Source: Pandoraea sp.
GTDB lineage: Bacteria; Pseudomonadota; Gammaproteobacteria; Burkholderiales; Burkholderiaceae
Reading direction: 5' to 3'
Length of the DNA stretch: 64,000 bases
Assembly (NCBI RefSeq): GCF_004297875.1
Contig: NZ_SCSK01000035.1
Span: 124,001 to 188,000, forward strand
Shown: one piece after another, positions 50,965 through 59,359 of the stretch
Position numbering within the stretch: the first letter of the stretch is position 1
Layout of the letters: each line of letters begins with the position of its first letter
Program-made: the position numbers and the translations under genes
The notes under the pieces: generated by a model
Databases searched by the model: none
The model's input: only the letters and a program-made list of their open reading frames with translations
Told to the model about the DNA's origin: nothing

Positions 50965-50974
50965 AAAAGCCGGC
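50965..50974 (+). other. Left arm of split lipoprotein terminator
   Basis: AAAAGCCGGC, 15 bases after the lipoprotein stop. Its exact complement GCCGGCTTTT plus a T-run lies at 52309-52320, beyond the insertion sequence. Confidence 0.6.
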
Positions 50975-50980
50975 TCTGGC

Positions 50981-51000
50981 CGTAATGCCGTTCAGTCAAG
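50981..51000. repeat. Left terminal inverted repeat of the IS
   Basis: Begins CGTAATGCCGTTCAG; pairs with 52283-52302 with one mismatch (position 17). Confidence 0.9.
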
Positions 51001-51044
51001 GTCTTTTTTAGGTACCGGACGGTGTAGCGGAGTGGTCGCGATTT

Positions 51045-51079
51045 GACGACCCGATCGCATTTGCGGTCGGGTCGTTTTT
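51045..51079 (+). terminator. Plus-strand terminator inside the IS
   Basis: Stem 51046-51058 with 51063-51075 (ACGACCCGATCGC side, one T-G wobble), followed by TTTTT through 51079. It would stop transcripts entering from the lipoprotein side. The same bases encode the C-terminal part of the transposase on the other strand (KRPDRKCDRVV). Confidence 0.65.
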
Positions 51080-52264
51080 CGTTGATGAGCCGCTTGAGGT
51101 GCTCCCGCAGACGTTTAAGAACGGCGGGAAGCTTGGCGAGCGCCGGCGGGTGAGCAGCCCACATCATCTCGTGCTGGATGAGATGGAAGGAGCGCACGAA
51201 GCTGAGTTCGGTCGGTTCGCACCTGGCCTCGAAGGCCGCGCTGGCCATTTCGCGGCGAATCGGGTTGTAGGCGATCAGCCCGCCCCGGATTTCCTGGTAG
51301 ACACCTTCGGCGGTTCGGCTACGTAGCGTCAGCTCGCTGCCGAGCATGGATTGTTTGAGTTCGCGGCGGCTGGTTTCGACCTGCCAGCGGCGCTCGTAGC
51401 AAGCATCCAGGTCGGCCACCTAGAAGCGGCGTCGGTCGGTCAACGAAGTCAGTAGCACCCGCTCGCGGCTGCCCGCATCCGCCACGCGAATCGCGCGCGC
51501 CATCCACCATTCGGGTAGCTCAGGGCACTTCTGCCGTGCCTGTGGTGAGGCGCGCATGCGCACCAAGGCATCTTCGGGCTTACCTGATACCACTTCCCAG
51601 CGCGTATTGGCTTTGGCGGGAATCAGGGAGTGGCGATTGCGCATGCCCGCTGTCAGACCGCATAGGATCTCTGCAGACAGAAAGCCCTTGTCGAAGACCG
51701 TCAGCGGGTGATCCGGGATCTGCGCCAGCAATTGCTTGGCATAAAGCATCTCATTCGTATCGTAGCGACCGAACGCGATGTTCGAGACCAGGTGGGCCGG
51801 CACCGAAGTCAGCGCCACGGCTCGCACCCGCGGATAGCTCGCCACTTTGCCGCTGGCATAGCCCTGCGCACCGAAATGCTCTCGATTCTCGGCACTGTCC
51901 GGGGTGCGCAGCGTAGTGCCATCCATGGCCCGCAGACTCAGCCTCTTGAAGACGTGGCGTCCAGCGTCGTGCTGGCGCCAGGCTCGTGCGGTCCGTTCGA
52001 ACAGCCAAACCATCGGCGCATCGCCCAAGCGTTGCCGAGCCTGGGTCACAGCGCTCTTGCTGACGAACGTCGCTTCGTTGGGTAATACCAGATCAAGGCT
52101 GTCGACTACCTCGCTGATCGACCGGCGGCGATAACTCGCCAGCGCGATCACGAGCCAAACCACTTGCACGGCAGGCACCGCATCCAGCAGGAAGCTCAGG
52201 TGGTCGCTCAGCATCGCGGCCAAAGTTAACAGCTCGCCGCACCGCTTACAACGCCACCCCCCCC

Positions 52265-52299
52265 AAAAAATGCCGTTCAGCTCTTAACTGAACGGCATT
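52265..52299 (-). terminator. Inward-facing terminator at the right IS end
   Basis: AATGCCGTTCAG (52269-52280) pairs with CTGAACGGCATT (52288-52299), a 12-bp stem with a 7-base loop. On the minus strand it is followed by a T-run (complement of 52265-52270). Half of the stem is the terminal inverted repeat itself. It would block minus-strand transcription coming from the right before it reaches the transposase start. Confidence 0.75.
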
Positions 52300-52302
52300 A
52301 CG
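52283..52302. repeat. Right terminal inverted repeat of the IS
   Basis: Complement of 50981-51000 with one mismatch. Its inner 12 bases also pair with 52269-52280. Confidence 0.9.
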
Positions 52303-52308
52303 GGTTAG

Positions 52309-52320
52309 GCCGGCTTTTTT
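52309..52320 (+). other. Right arm and T-run of split lipoprotein terminator
   Basis: GCCGGCTTTTTT, six bases beyond the right inverted repeat. Without the IS it would close the stem with 50965-50974 and end the lipoprotein transcript. Confidence 0.6.
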
Positions 52321-52365
52321 TCTATTGGATCATCGATTCGTTTGCCATGCGGCCCAGCGCTAATT

Positions 52366-53136
52366 TCACGCTTCCTGCCAGTCGACACCTTCCTCTTGCG
52401 AAGCGACGAGAATTTCATCCGGTGCCGTATCCAGCGCCTCGGCCAAGGCCACGCGGGCCAGCATCGGCGAGTTATTTTGTTGGCTCAAGTGAGCAGCAAC
52501 GATGCGCTTGAGGCGATTACGCTCGACAGACCGCAAAATGTTCGCCGCACTATCATTGGCCAGATGCCCATAGTCCCCACCAATGCGGGCTTTGAGCGAC
52601 GGCGGGTACTTGCTGCCGGCAAGCATATCTCGATCATGGTTGCACTCGAGCACCAAAGCGCTGCAGCCTCCCAGAACTTCGATCAAATGAGGCGTCGCGC
52701 TACCGGCATCGGTCAATACGCCAAGCCGATTACGGCCATCCGAGAACACAAACTGGAGCGGCTCGCGCGCATCGTGCGGAACTGTGTAGGGCAGCGCTTG
52801 AAGCGCGCCAACGACCACCGGCTGTTCTGAGCGGCACCAGCAGACTTCCAGATCCGGGGCGAGCGGGCTGGCCTGCCCCGTGCCCCAACTCATATAAATC
52901 GGAATATGGTATTTGCGCGCCAGTGCGGTAGCGCCACCGATGTGGTCGGCATGCTCGTGAGTCACGAAAATGGCGTCGAGCGAATCAGCGCTCAACGCCA
53001 ACCTCGCCAAGCGACGCTCAGTCTCGCGCACGGAAAAGCCACAATCGAGCATAACACGCGTGGTCGAGACGCCATCACACGCCTCGACCACCAGGGCATT
53101 CCCTTCACTTCCGCTACCCAGACTGGCGAACCGCAC
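52366..53136 (-). CDS. Metallo-beta-lactamase-fold hydrolase (YycJ/WalJ type)
   Basis: 256 residues of the metallo-beta-lactamase superfamily. The metal site HxHxDH is THEHADHIG, with further ligands in VPHDAREP and LECNHDRDM. The start MRFASLGSGSEGNALVVEA matches the YycJ/WalJ and related DNA/RNA-processing hydrolases. It follows bamC with an 8-base gap, an order common in this group. Substrate unknown. Confidence 0.9.
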   Translation of the reverse strand: MRFASLGSGSEGNALVVEACDGVSTTRVMLDCGFSVRETERRLARLALSADSLDAIFVTHEHADHIGGATALARKYHIPIYMSWGTGQASPLAPDLEVCWCRSEQPVVVGALQALPYTVPHDAREPLQFVFSDGRNRLGVLTDAGSATPHLIEVLGGCSALVLECNHDRDMLAGSKYPPSLKARIGGDYGHLANDSAANILRSVERNRLKRIVAAHLSQQNNSPMLARVALAEALDTAPDEILVASQEEGVDWQEA

Positions 53137-53144
53137 GGTTCGCC

Positions 53145-54281
53145 TTACTGCAACTGAGCGCTCAGGACGCCAATGATATTTTTCGCGATATCCGACGTGT
53201 CGATATTGCCGTTCGGATCGAGCACGTAGACGCGGGTCTGGTCGTTGCTCTCGCCGCGAACATTGACATTGTATTGCCGCGGCTCCTTGCTCGCCTGAAT
53301 CTGCTTCGAGTGAAACAGACTGTAGAAGAAGCCATTATCCTTGCTCAATGTGGCTGGATCGACATAGCGCACCTGATAAAGCCCCTTCTGACGATCGCTG
53401 CTGGTCACAGTGAAATTGGCGCGATCCAGCGCCACGCCGACGCGGACCCATGCGCGGTCGAACGGTTCATTGATATCGAGATAGGTTTTGTCGGCGGCAT
53501 TGACCACGCGTGTCGCGGGGGCAGCCGGTGCGGCGGCTTGCACCTCGCTCTTGGCGGCTTCCGCGGTCGCACCCAGACGCTGCATCAGCTTGGTCAGGAA
53601 AATCGCTTCCAGCCCGGGGTCGCTCGGCGCCGGCTCCCACTTCGTCGTATCTTTCTGGGAGTTTGTGTAAACCTCAACCATTCGGCTGTGGGTAATGAAC
53701 ACATCGGTCGTTCCGTCCGGGCCACGTTCGACGCGCGTACGGAAACGATCGCGCACACCTGTCGAATACAACCCGTCGATCACCTTGCCCAGCAAGTTGC
53801 GGATGAAATCCTGAGGAATCTTGGCCCGGTTTTCTTCCCAGCCGGTTTCCATCACACCAGTATCCGGCGAATCGAGCGTCAGCACGAAACCTTGCTCCTG
53901 CCAGAACTGGCGAAGCGTCGGCCACAAATCGCCTGGCGCCTGATGGACCACCAGCCAACGCTCGCTGCCGTCGCGCATGACCTTCATACCGGGCACTTCA
54001 GGCAATACTTGCACCTTCGGCTGCGCGGCAAGAACCTTTTCCTTTTTCTCATAGCTGGACAGCGAAGTCGCCCCACCAATCGGAGCAGCCGGCGTTGCAG
54101 CCAGCGATGACAGATCCGGGGGTACCGCCAGCGACGGACCGGTCTCGGCGGACTTGTACTCGACTCGATCGGACTGCAGTGCGGAGTTCAGCGAACTGCA
54201 CCCGGCGACAAGCGCTACGGCGGCAAAGGCGGCCCACGTCAATACAGGCCGGACAACGGAAAGACGGACAATTCGTTTCAT
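53145..54281 (-). CDS. bamC: Outer-membrane assembly lipoprotein BamC
   Basis: 378 residues with a lipoprotein signal (lipobox LVAGC at about residue 28) and the BamC/NlpB domain with its two helix-grip parts (DRFRTRVERGPDGTTDVFIT; YLDINEPFDRAWVRVGVAL). It is a BAM complex subunit. The order dapA-bamC matches E. coli. It follows dapA by 37 bases. Confidence 0.94.
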   Translation of the reverse strand: MKRIVRLSVVRPVLTWAAFAAVALVAGCSSLNSALQSDRVEYKSAETGPSLAVPPDLSSLAATPAAPIGGATSLSSYEKKEKVLAAQPKVQVLPEVPGMKVMRDGSERWLVVHQAPGDLWPTLRQFWQEQGFVLTLDSPDTGVMETGWEENRAKIPQDFIRNLLGKVIDGLYSTGVRDRFRTRVERGPDGTTDVFITHSRMVEVYTNSQKDTTKWEPAPSDPGLEAIFLTKLMQRLGATAEAAKSEVQAAAPAAPATRVVNAADKTYLDINEPFDRAWVRVGVALDRANFTVTSSDRQKGLYQVRYVDPATLSKDNGFFYSLFHSKQIQASKEPRQYNVNVRGESNDQTRVYVLDPNGNIDTSDIAKNIIGVLSAQLQ

Positions 54282-54318
54282 GAGTCGCTAAGAAAGATTG
54301 AGCAAGGCCGCTTATGGA

Positions 54319-55218
54319 TCAGGACAGAACAGCGCTCTCGCGCAGTGCCGTTAGCACCGCGTCGTGATACGGTTTGGCCAGAGGAGTGAGCGGCAACCGG
54401 ATACCGCCCTGGATTTTACCCATTTGTTGAAGCGCCCATTTCACGGGAATGGGGTTGGGTTCGACAAACATGGCACGATGCAGGTTCAGCAACCTGAAAT
54501 GCATCTCGCGCGCGGCCTTCGCGTCGCCGCGCATCGCGGCCTCGCATAATTCGTGCATCGCGCGAGGCGCCACATTGGCAGTGACAGAGATATTGCCCTT
54601 GCCCCCCATGAGCATCAGCATGACAGCTGTCAAATCATCGCCGCTGTACACGGCGAAATGCTCTGGCGCATCCTTGATCAGTTGGGCGCCACGGTCGACA
54701 TTGCCGGTAGCGTCCTTGACGCCGATGATGCCCGGCACCTGCGCCAGGCGCAACAGTGTTTCGTTGCTGGCATCGGCGACCGTGCGACCCGGGACGTTGT
54801 AAAGAATCACCGGCAGGTCGACGTGCTCCGCGATCGCGCGGAAATGCCGATAAATGCCTTCCTGGGTAGGCTTGTTGTAGTAGGGAACGACCTGCAGGGT
54901 GGCATCGGCGCCAACCTTGCGAGCGTATTCGGTCAACTCGATCGCCTCGGCCGTCGAGTTGCCGCCGGTGCCTGCAATGATCGGCACACGCTTGGCGGCC
55001 TGGTCCACCGCCAGCTTGACCAGCTCGCAGTGCTCCTCGACGCAGACCGTCGGCGATTCGCCTGACGTGCCGACTATCACGATACCGTCGGTACCTTCGG
55101 CGATATGCCAGTCGATCAGTTTTCGCAGCGCGTCACGATCCAGGCTTGCGTCCTGGTCGTCCTTCATCGGCGTGGCGATGGCGACGATGCTTCCTCGAAT
55201 GGGTCTGGCGGTAGTCAT
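54319..55218 (-). CDS. dapA: 4-hydroxy-tetrahydrodipicolinate synthase
   Basis: 299-residue TIM-barrel enzyme of lysine and diaminopimelate synthesis. The Schiff-base Lys is K168 in [10 protein letters not shown], with Y140 in [10 protein letters not shown] and the Thr-Ser pair T51-S52 in VGTSGESPT. Canonical length. It is upstream of bamC. Confidence 0.97.
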   Translation of the reverse strand: MTTARPIRGSIVAIATPMKDDQDASLDRDALRKLIDWHIAEGTDGIVIVGTSGESPTVCVEEHCELVKLAVDQAAKRVPIIAGTGGNSTAEAIELTEYARKVGADATLQVVPYYNKPTQEGIYRHFRAIAEHVDLPVILYNVPGRTVADASNETLLRLAQVPGIIGVKDATGNVDRGAQLIKDAPEHFAVYSGDDLTAVMLMLMGGKGNISVTANVAPRAMHELCEAAMRGDAKAAREMHFRLLNLHRAMFVEPNPIPVKWALQQMGKIQGGIRLPLTPLAKPYHDAVLTALRESAVLS

Positions 55219-55262
55219 GATTTATCTGAAAAAAACTGGCGAGAAGTGCAGATTGTAGCGGA

Positions 55263-55841
55263 TTACGGACGCAGCTCGTAGCGGCATTCGTCCGCGCTCG
55301 ATGGATTCACCGCGCAGATGCGCTGCACGCAGGCCTGGCGCGGTGTTTGGAGGTATCCATCCTCGTAGGCGATGACCCGCAGTTTGCCGTCGACCGCCGT
55401 GAGCAGTTCGCCGGGGCGCAACAGGAAATCGGGATTGGACGGCCGGCCGAACCGCTCGTTGCCCACCGCGAACGTCTCGTACAGCAGCACGCCGCCAGGG
55501 GCGACACAGTCGACCAGACGCGGCAGAAGGGGACGGAACAGATAGTTCGTGACGAGCACTGCGTCGAACTGCATCGCGGGGGCCAGCGGCCAGCCCGCCG
55601 ACTCGATATCGGCGCAGATGGCCCGGATCGCGGCAGGCAACTCCGCGAGTGCCTCGGCGTCCCGATCGATAGAGGTCACCGCGTGGCCCAGCGCCGCAAA
55701 GTACCGCGCGTGACGTCCGCGGCCGCAAGCCACATCCAGGACGTGACTGCCGGCCGGTACCACATGCGCCCATCTCACGACCCACGCCGACGGATCGGCG
55801 GTCATCGTGGTCGGCGCAGCAGATGTAACGCTGGCGGACAT
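55263..55841 (-). CDS. SAM-dependent methyltransferase
   Basis: 192-residue class-I methyltransferase (TehB/UbiE-like fold). Motif I is HVLDVACGRGRHARYF; an acidic residue follows in SIDRDAEAL, and the motif IV region is DAVLVTNYLFRPL. The substrate cannot be read. The ATG at 55841 lies one base after the trpS stop (TGA C ATG), so it is in the same operon; upstream ATGs would overlap trpS. Confidence 0.85.
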   Translation of the reverse strand: MSASVTSAAPTTMTADPSAWVVRWAHVVPAGSHVLDVACGRGRHARYFAALGHAVTSIDRDAEALAELPAAIRAICADIESAGWPLAPAMQFDAVLVTNYLFRPLLPRLVDCVAPGGVLLYETFAVGNERFGRPSNPDFLLRPGELLTAVDGKLRVIAYEDGYLQTPRQACVQRICAVNPSSADECRYELRP

Positions 55842-55842
55842 G

Positions 55843-57045
55843 TCAGGAATACGACAGGCCCATGGCCTCGCGAACGTCGCGCATGATCTCCTGCGCGGAC
55901 CGGCGGGCCTTGTCGCAGCCATCGGCGACAATCGCCCGCAACAAAGTCGGGTCGTCCATGTACTTCTGCGCACGCTCGAGCATCGGTTGCTGTTCCCGAA
56001 GAATGCCGTCGATCACCGGCTGCTTGCACTCCAGACAGCCGATGCCGGCGCTGCGACAGCCCTTGTCGGCCCAGGCACGCGTCGCTTCATCGGAGTAAAC
56101 CTGGTGCAGTTGCCACACCGGGCATTTGTCCGGATCCCCCGGATCGGTGCGTCGCACGCGCGCCGGATCGGTCGGCATCGTGCGAACTTTCTTCGTGATG
56201 GTTTCCTTGTCCTCGCGCAAGCCGATGGTGTTGCCATACGACTTTGACATTTTCTGCCCGTCCAGTCCCGGCATCCGCGAGGCTTTCGTCAGCAGCGCCT
56301 GTGGCTCGGCAAGAATCAGCTTGCGAGCACCTTCCAGGTAGCCGAACAAACGTTCGCGGTCTCCCATGCTCAGCGATTGCGATTCCGACAGCAACGCCTG
56401 CGCCTGCTCCAGTGCTTCATCATTGCCTTGCTCCTGATAAGCAGTGCGCAATTCAAGATAGAGCTTGGCACGCTTGCTGCCCAACTTCTTCGCAGCTTCG
56501 AGCGACTTCTCCTCGAAACCTTGCTCGCGGCCATACAGGTAATTGAAGCGCCGCGCGATTTCGCGCGTCATCTCGACGTGAGGCACCTGGTCCTCGCCTA
56601 CCGGCACGTGCACCGCACGATACAGAAGAATGTCGGCGGACATCAGCACTGGATAACCGAGGAAGCCGTAAGTCGACAGGTCCTTGTCCTTGAGCTTCTC
56701 GATTTGCTCCTTATAGGTCGGCACTCGCTCGAGCCACCCCAGCGGCGTGCTCATCCCCAGCAGCAACGCCAGTTCGGCGTGCTCGGGCACTTTGCTCTGA
56801 ATGAACAGGGTCGCCTGATTGGGGTCGATGCCGGCGGCCAACCAATCGGTCAGTACATCCCATACGTTTTTTTCGATGACCTCGGGCGTCTCGTAGTGGG
56901 TAGTCAACGCATGCCAGTCGACCACGCAGAAGAAGCAGGGATATTCAGATTGCAGCTTGACCCAGTTCTTCAAGACACCGTGGTAATGACCCAAGTGCAG
57001 GCTGCCGGTCGGGCGCATGCCCGAGAAAACGCGTTCGGGGTACAT
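55843..57045 (-). CDS. trpS: Tryptophanyl-tRNA synthetase
   Basis: 400-residue class-I synthetase. HIGH-type motif is SLHLGH (15-20) and KMSKS occurs in GLDGQKMSKSYGN. It has the longer C-terminal part typical of many betaproteobacterial TrpRS, with a Cys-rich stretch (GCRSAGIGCLECK). It precedes the methyltransferase gene and follows the M50 protease gene. Confidence 0.96.
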   Translation of the reverse strand: MYPERVFSGMRPTGSLHLGHYHGVLKNWVKLQSEYPCFFCVVDWHALTTHYETPEVIEKNVWDVLTDWLAAGIDPNQATLFIQSKVPEHAELALLLGMSTPLGWLERVPTYKEQIEKLKDKDLSTYGFLGYPVLMSADILLYRAVHVPVGEDQVPHVEMTREIARRFNYLYGREQGFEEKSLEAAKKLGSKRAKLYLELRTAYQEQGNDEALEQAQALLSESQSLSMGDRERLFGYLEGARKLILAEPQALLTKASRMPGLDGQKMSKSYGNTIGLREDKETITKKVRTMPTDPARVRRTDPGDPDKCPVWQLHQVYSDEATRAWADKGCRSAGIGCLECKQPVIDGILREQQPMLERAQKYMDDPTLLRAIVADGCDKARRSAQEIMRDVREAMGLSYS

Positions 57046-57054
57046 GATTTTGAT

Positions 57055-57723
57055 TTACGAAAGCAGCGTTAAAAGTGGAGAAAGAATCATTCGAATCAGG
57101 AAGCGCCCTGTGTTGATCAGCGGCCATAGCCACAAATTACCCAACACACCGCTGACCACCAGTGCCAGCACGATGAAAAATCCGTAGGGCTCCAGGCGGT
57201 CGAGATAGTACGCATAGCGTGGCGGCAGCAGGCTCGTCAAAACCCGCCCCCCATCCAGCGGGGGAACGGGGAACAGGTTGAAGGCGCACAGCACCAGGTT
57301 GACGATGATGCCGGCCGAAGCCATATCGATGAAGAAGGGTTCGTGCACGCCTGCCGCTTGGATCAGCACGCCGGCAAGCGCCCACAGCACGGCCTGGACG
57401 AAATTGCAGGCTGGCCCGGCCAGCGCCACCCACAGCGTATCCCAGCGTGGATTGCGCAGGCCCCGGAAATTGACCGGCACGGGTTTGGCATAACCGAAAA
57501 GAAACGTGCCGCCGGTGGCGAAATACAAAAATAGCGGCACGGCGATCGTGCCGAGCGGATCGATATGCTTGAGCGGATTGAGCGTCACCCGCCCCATCAG
57601 AAACGCGGTCGGATCACCAAAATGCTTCGCCACGTAACCGTGCGCAGCCTCGTGCAAGGTAATGGCGAACAGGATAGGCAACGCATAAACCGCGATCGCC
57701 TGAATCAGGGAAGATGAGTTCAT
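57055..57723 (-). CDS. Site-2 protease family (M50) membrane zinc protease
   Basis: 222-residue integral membrane protein of the minimal M50 type. The zinc site is H24-E25-x-x-H28 in ITLHEAAHGYVAKHFGD, and the second part is PPLDGGRVL. Helices FAITLHEAAH-adjacent, VLWALAGVLIQ and FFIVLALVVSGVLG are visible. No PDZ domain. It is nine bases upstream of trpS. Confidence 0.93.
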   Translation of the reverse strand: MNSSSLIQAIAVYALPILFAITLHEAAHGYVAKHFGDPTAFLMGRVTLNPLKHIDPLGTIAVPLFLYFATGGTFLFGYAKPVPVNFRGLRNPRWDTLWVALAGPACNFVQAVLWALAGVLIQAAGVHEPFFIDMASAGIIVNLVLCAFNLFPVPPLDGGRVLTSLLPPRYAYYLDRLEPYGFFIVLALVVSGVLGNLWLWPLINTGRFLIRMILSPLLTLLS

Positions 57724-57784
57724 AGCACGCTATTGTAACAAGCCGGCAGCGCGCGCCCCCGGTTATTCGGTCGCATGCGGCGCC

Positions 57785-58414
57785 TCATGCGCTGATTCCA
57801 AAGGGCGCGACCGATCCGCGTCCGGCCCGCACCAGCGCCGGCGTGTCCCCCGTCAGATCGATCACGGTCGACGGCTCAAGCGGACAGGCGCCGCCGTCGA
57901 TCACCAACTCGACCTGATGCTCCAATCGCGCCCGAATTTCCTCGGCGTCGTTGAGCGGGTCCTGTTCGCCCGGCATGATCAGGGTCGAGGCAAGCAGCGG
58001 CTGCCCCAGTTCGGCCAGCAGCGCCAATGTGATCGCGTGGTCCGGCACGCGCAAGCCGATCGTCTTGCGCGACGGGTGCGATAGGCGCCGCGGCACCTCC
58101 TTGGTGGCCTCCAGGATAAATACGTAAGGCCCGGGAGTCACCGCCTTGATGAGGCGATACTGCCGATTGTCTACCTGGGCGAAACTGGCAAGCTCCGAGA
58201 GATCCCTCACGAGCAGCGAGAGATGATGTTTCTCGTCGATGCCGCGAATCCGCCGCAGGCGATCGGCCGCGGCCTTGTCATCGAGATGGCAAGCCAATGC
58301 GTAACTTGAGTCGGTGGGCAATGCCACGACCCCGCCCTGGTCGATAATCTGCGCCGCTTGCCGAATCAGGCGCGTTTGCGGATTGTCCGGGTGAATCTGA
58401 AAAAATTGTGACAT
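57785..58414 (-). CDS. yciO: YciO/Sua5 family protein
   Basis: 209 residues of the YrdC/Sua5/YciO fold. KxR-type nucleotide-binding residues and PTDSSYALACHL are at the N-terminus, with the later STVIDLTG motif. The family member with threonylcarbamoyl-AMP function is TsaC/Sua5; YciO is the paralogue of unclear role, which fits the length and context next to the PHP phosphatase gene. Confidence 0.88.
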   Translation of the reverse strand: MSQFFQIHPDNPQTRLIRQAAQIIDQGGVVALPTDSSYALACHLDDKAAADRLRRIRGIDEKHHLSLLVRDLSELASFAQVDNRQYRLIKAVTPGPYVFILEATKEVPRRLSHPSRKTIGLRVPDHAITLALLAELGQPLLASTLIMPGEQDPLNDAEEIRARLEHQVELVIDGGACPLEPSTVIDLTGDTPALVRAGRGSVAPFGISA

Positions 58415-58462
58415 TCGGCATCAAGGAAAAAGGCGACGCTACCGAGCACACCGGAGCGCCTG

Positions 58463-59296
58463 CTAGGCCCAGCGCTGCCACACAGGAACGAGCCCTTCGG
58501 GCAAGGCAGGCAACCGGCCAAGGCTCGCACGTCCGTCGGAAAGTCCGTGAAAATCCGAGCCGCGCGAAGCCAGCAAATCAAGACGGCGGGCCACATCGGC
58601 GTAATACCGGTATTGCTCCGGCGTGTGGCTACCGGTAACGACTTCGATGCCTTCTCCACCCAGCGCCTTGAATTCGTTAAATAGCGCCTCGAACTCCAGC
58701 GGAGAATATTTGTAACGTCCAGGGTGGGCGATCACGGCGATGCCGCCCGCACCGCGAATCCACATCACTGCATCCGCCAGCGTCGCCCAGCGATGCGGCA
58801 CGTAGCCGGGCCGCCCTTCAACCAGGTAATGAGCGAAAACGTCGCGCACCGAATCGCCCTTGCCGATTTCGACCAGATAGCGTGCGAAATGAGTGCGCGA
58901 AATCAGGTCCGGGTTGCCAACATAGCGCAACGCGCCGTCATAGGCCGCGGAGATACCCACGGCAGCAAGCCCCTCGCTCATCTGTTCGGCGCGGCGTTGG
59001 CGTCCGGCGCGTGTACGTGCCAGACCGTCGATCAGGTCGGTATTCGACGGGTCGATCGCCAGGCCCACGATGTGCACCGTGCGCTCGGCCCATGTCACTG
59101 AAATTTCAACGCCCTCGATGTAGCGCATGCCCAGCGCCTGCGCCGCAGCGCGTGCCCGGGCCTGCCCGCCAATCTCGTCATGATCGGTCAGGGACCACAA
59201 TTCGACACCGCCATTCGCAGCATGGCGCGCGACCTCCTCCGGCGACAGAGTGCCGTCGGACACGGTCGAATGGCAATGAAGATCAGCGTTGAGCAT
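58463..59296 (-). CDS. rnm: PHP-domain phosphoesterase (RNase AM / YciV type)
   Basis: 277 residues. The PHP metal site begins with LHCHSTVSDG (H7, H9) and continues in LTDHDE, GVEISV, IAHPGRY and GSDFHG. This is the profile of YciV, a nucleotide 3',5'-bisphosphate phosphatase/RNase AM. Start taken at ATG 59296 from family alignment; ATG 59323 adds nine residues. It sits next to yciO, as in several proteobacteria. Confidence 0.88.
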   Translation of the reverse strand: MLNADLHCHSTVSDGTLSPEEVARHAANGGVELWSLTDHDEIGGQARARAAAQALGMRYIEGVEISVTWAERTVHIVGLAIDPSNTDLIDGLARTRAGRQRRAEQMSEGLAAVGISAAYDGALRYVGNPDLISRTHFARYLVEIGKGDSVRDVFAHYLVEGRPGYVPHRWATLADAVMWIRGAGGIAVIAHPGRYKYSPLEFEALFNEFKALGGEGIEVVTGSHTPEQYRYYADVARRLDLLASRGSDFHGLSDGRASLGRLPALPEGLVPVWQRWA

Positions 59297-59359
59297 GAGG
59301 CGTGCGGGAAAAGAGTATTTCATTTTACCGCAGACGCCCATCCTGCGACGGCGGCCGTC

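Larger units (their letters stand above)
50937..52214 (-). pseudogene. IS4-family transposase interrupted by an amber codon
   Basis: DDE transposase of the IS4 family. The Asp residues are in LRAMDGTTLRTP and VFDKGFLSAE, and the catalytic Glu lies in the YREK signature YERRWQVETSRRELK (Y-x2-R-x3-E-x6-K). An in-frame TAG at 51422-51420 (TDRRRF-stop-VADLDACYERRW) separates the first two catalytic Asp from the Glu, so a truncated protein would be inactive. Both halves remain in one frame with no other lesion seen. The frame runs through the left inverted repeat and ends at 50937, inside the lipoprotein gene. ATG 52214 is used as start; a TTG at 52223 is possible. Confidence 0.88.
50981..52302 (-). 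mobile_element. IS4-family insertion sequence (about 1.32 kb)
   Basis: Bounded by 20-base terminal inverted repeats (50981-51000 and 52283-52302; 19 of 20 match) and carrying one transposase frame on the minus strand. I find no direct target-site duplication at the edges. The element sits in the loop of the rho-independent terminator of the upstream lipoprotein gene. Its right end has an inward-facing terminator and another lies inside the left part, so it looks shielded from outside transcription. The amber codon in the transposase suggests it is no longer autonomous. Confidence 0.9.

Noticed and set aside
50965..52320. Target-site duplication flanking the IS
   Set aside because: The bases next to the two inverted repeats (left ...CTCTGGC, right GGTTAGG...) do not match as a direct repeat; the apparent similarity of GCCGGC on both sides is explained by the split terminator stem.
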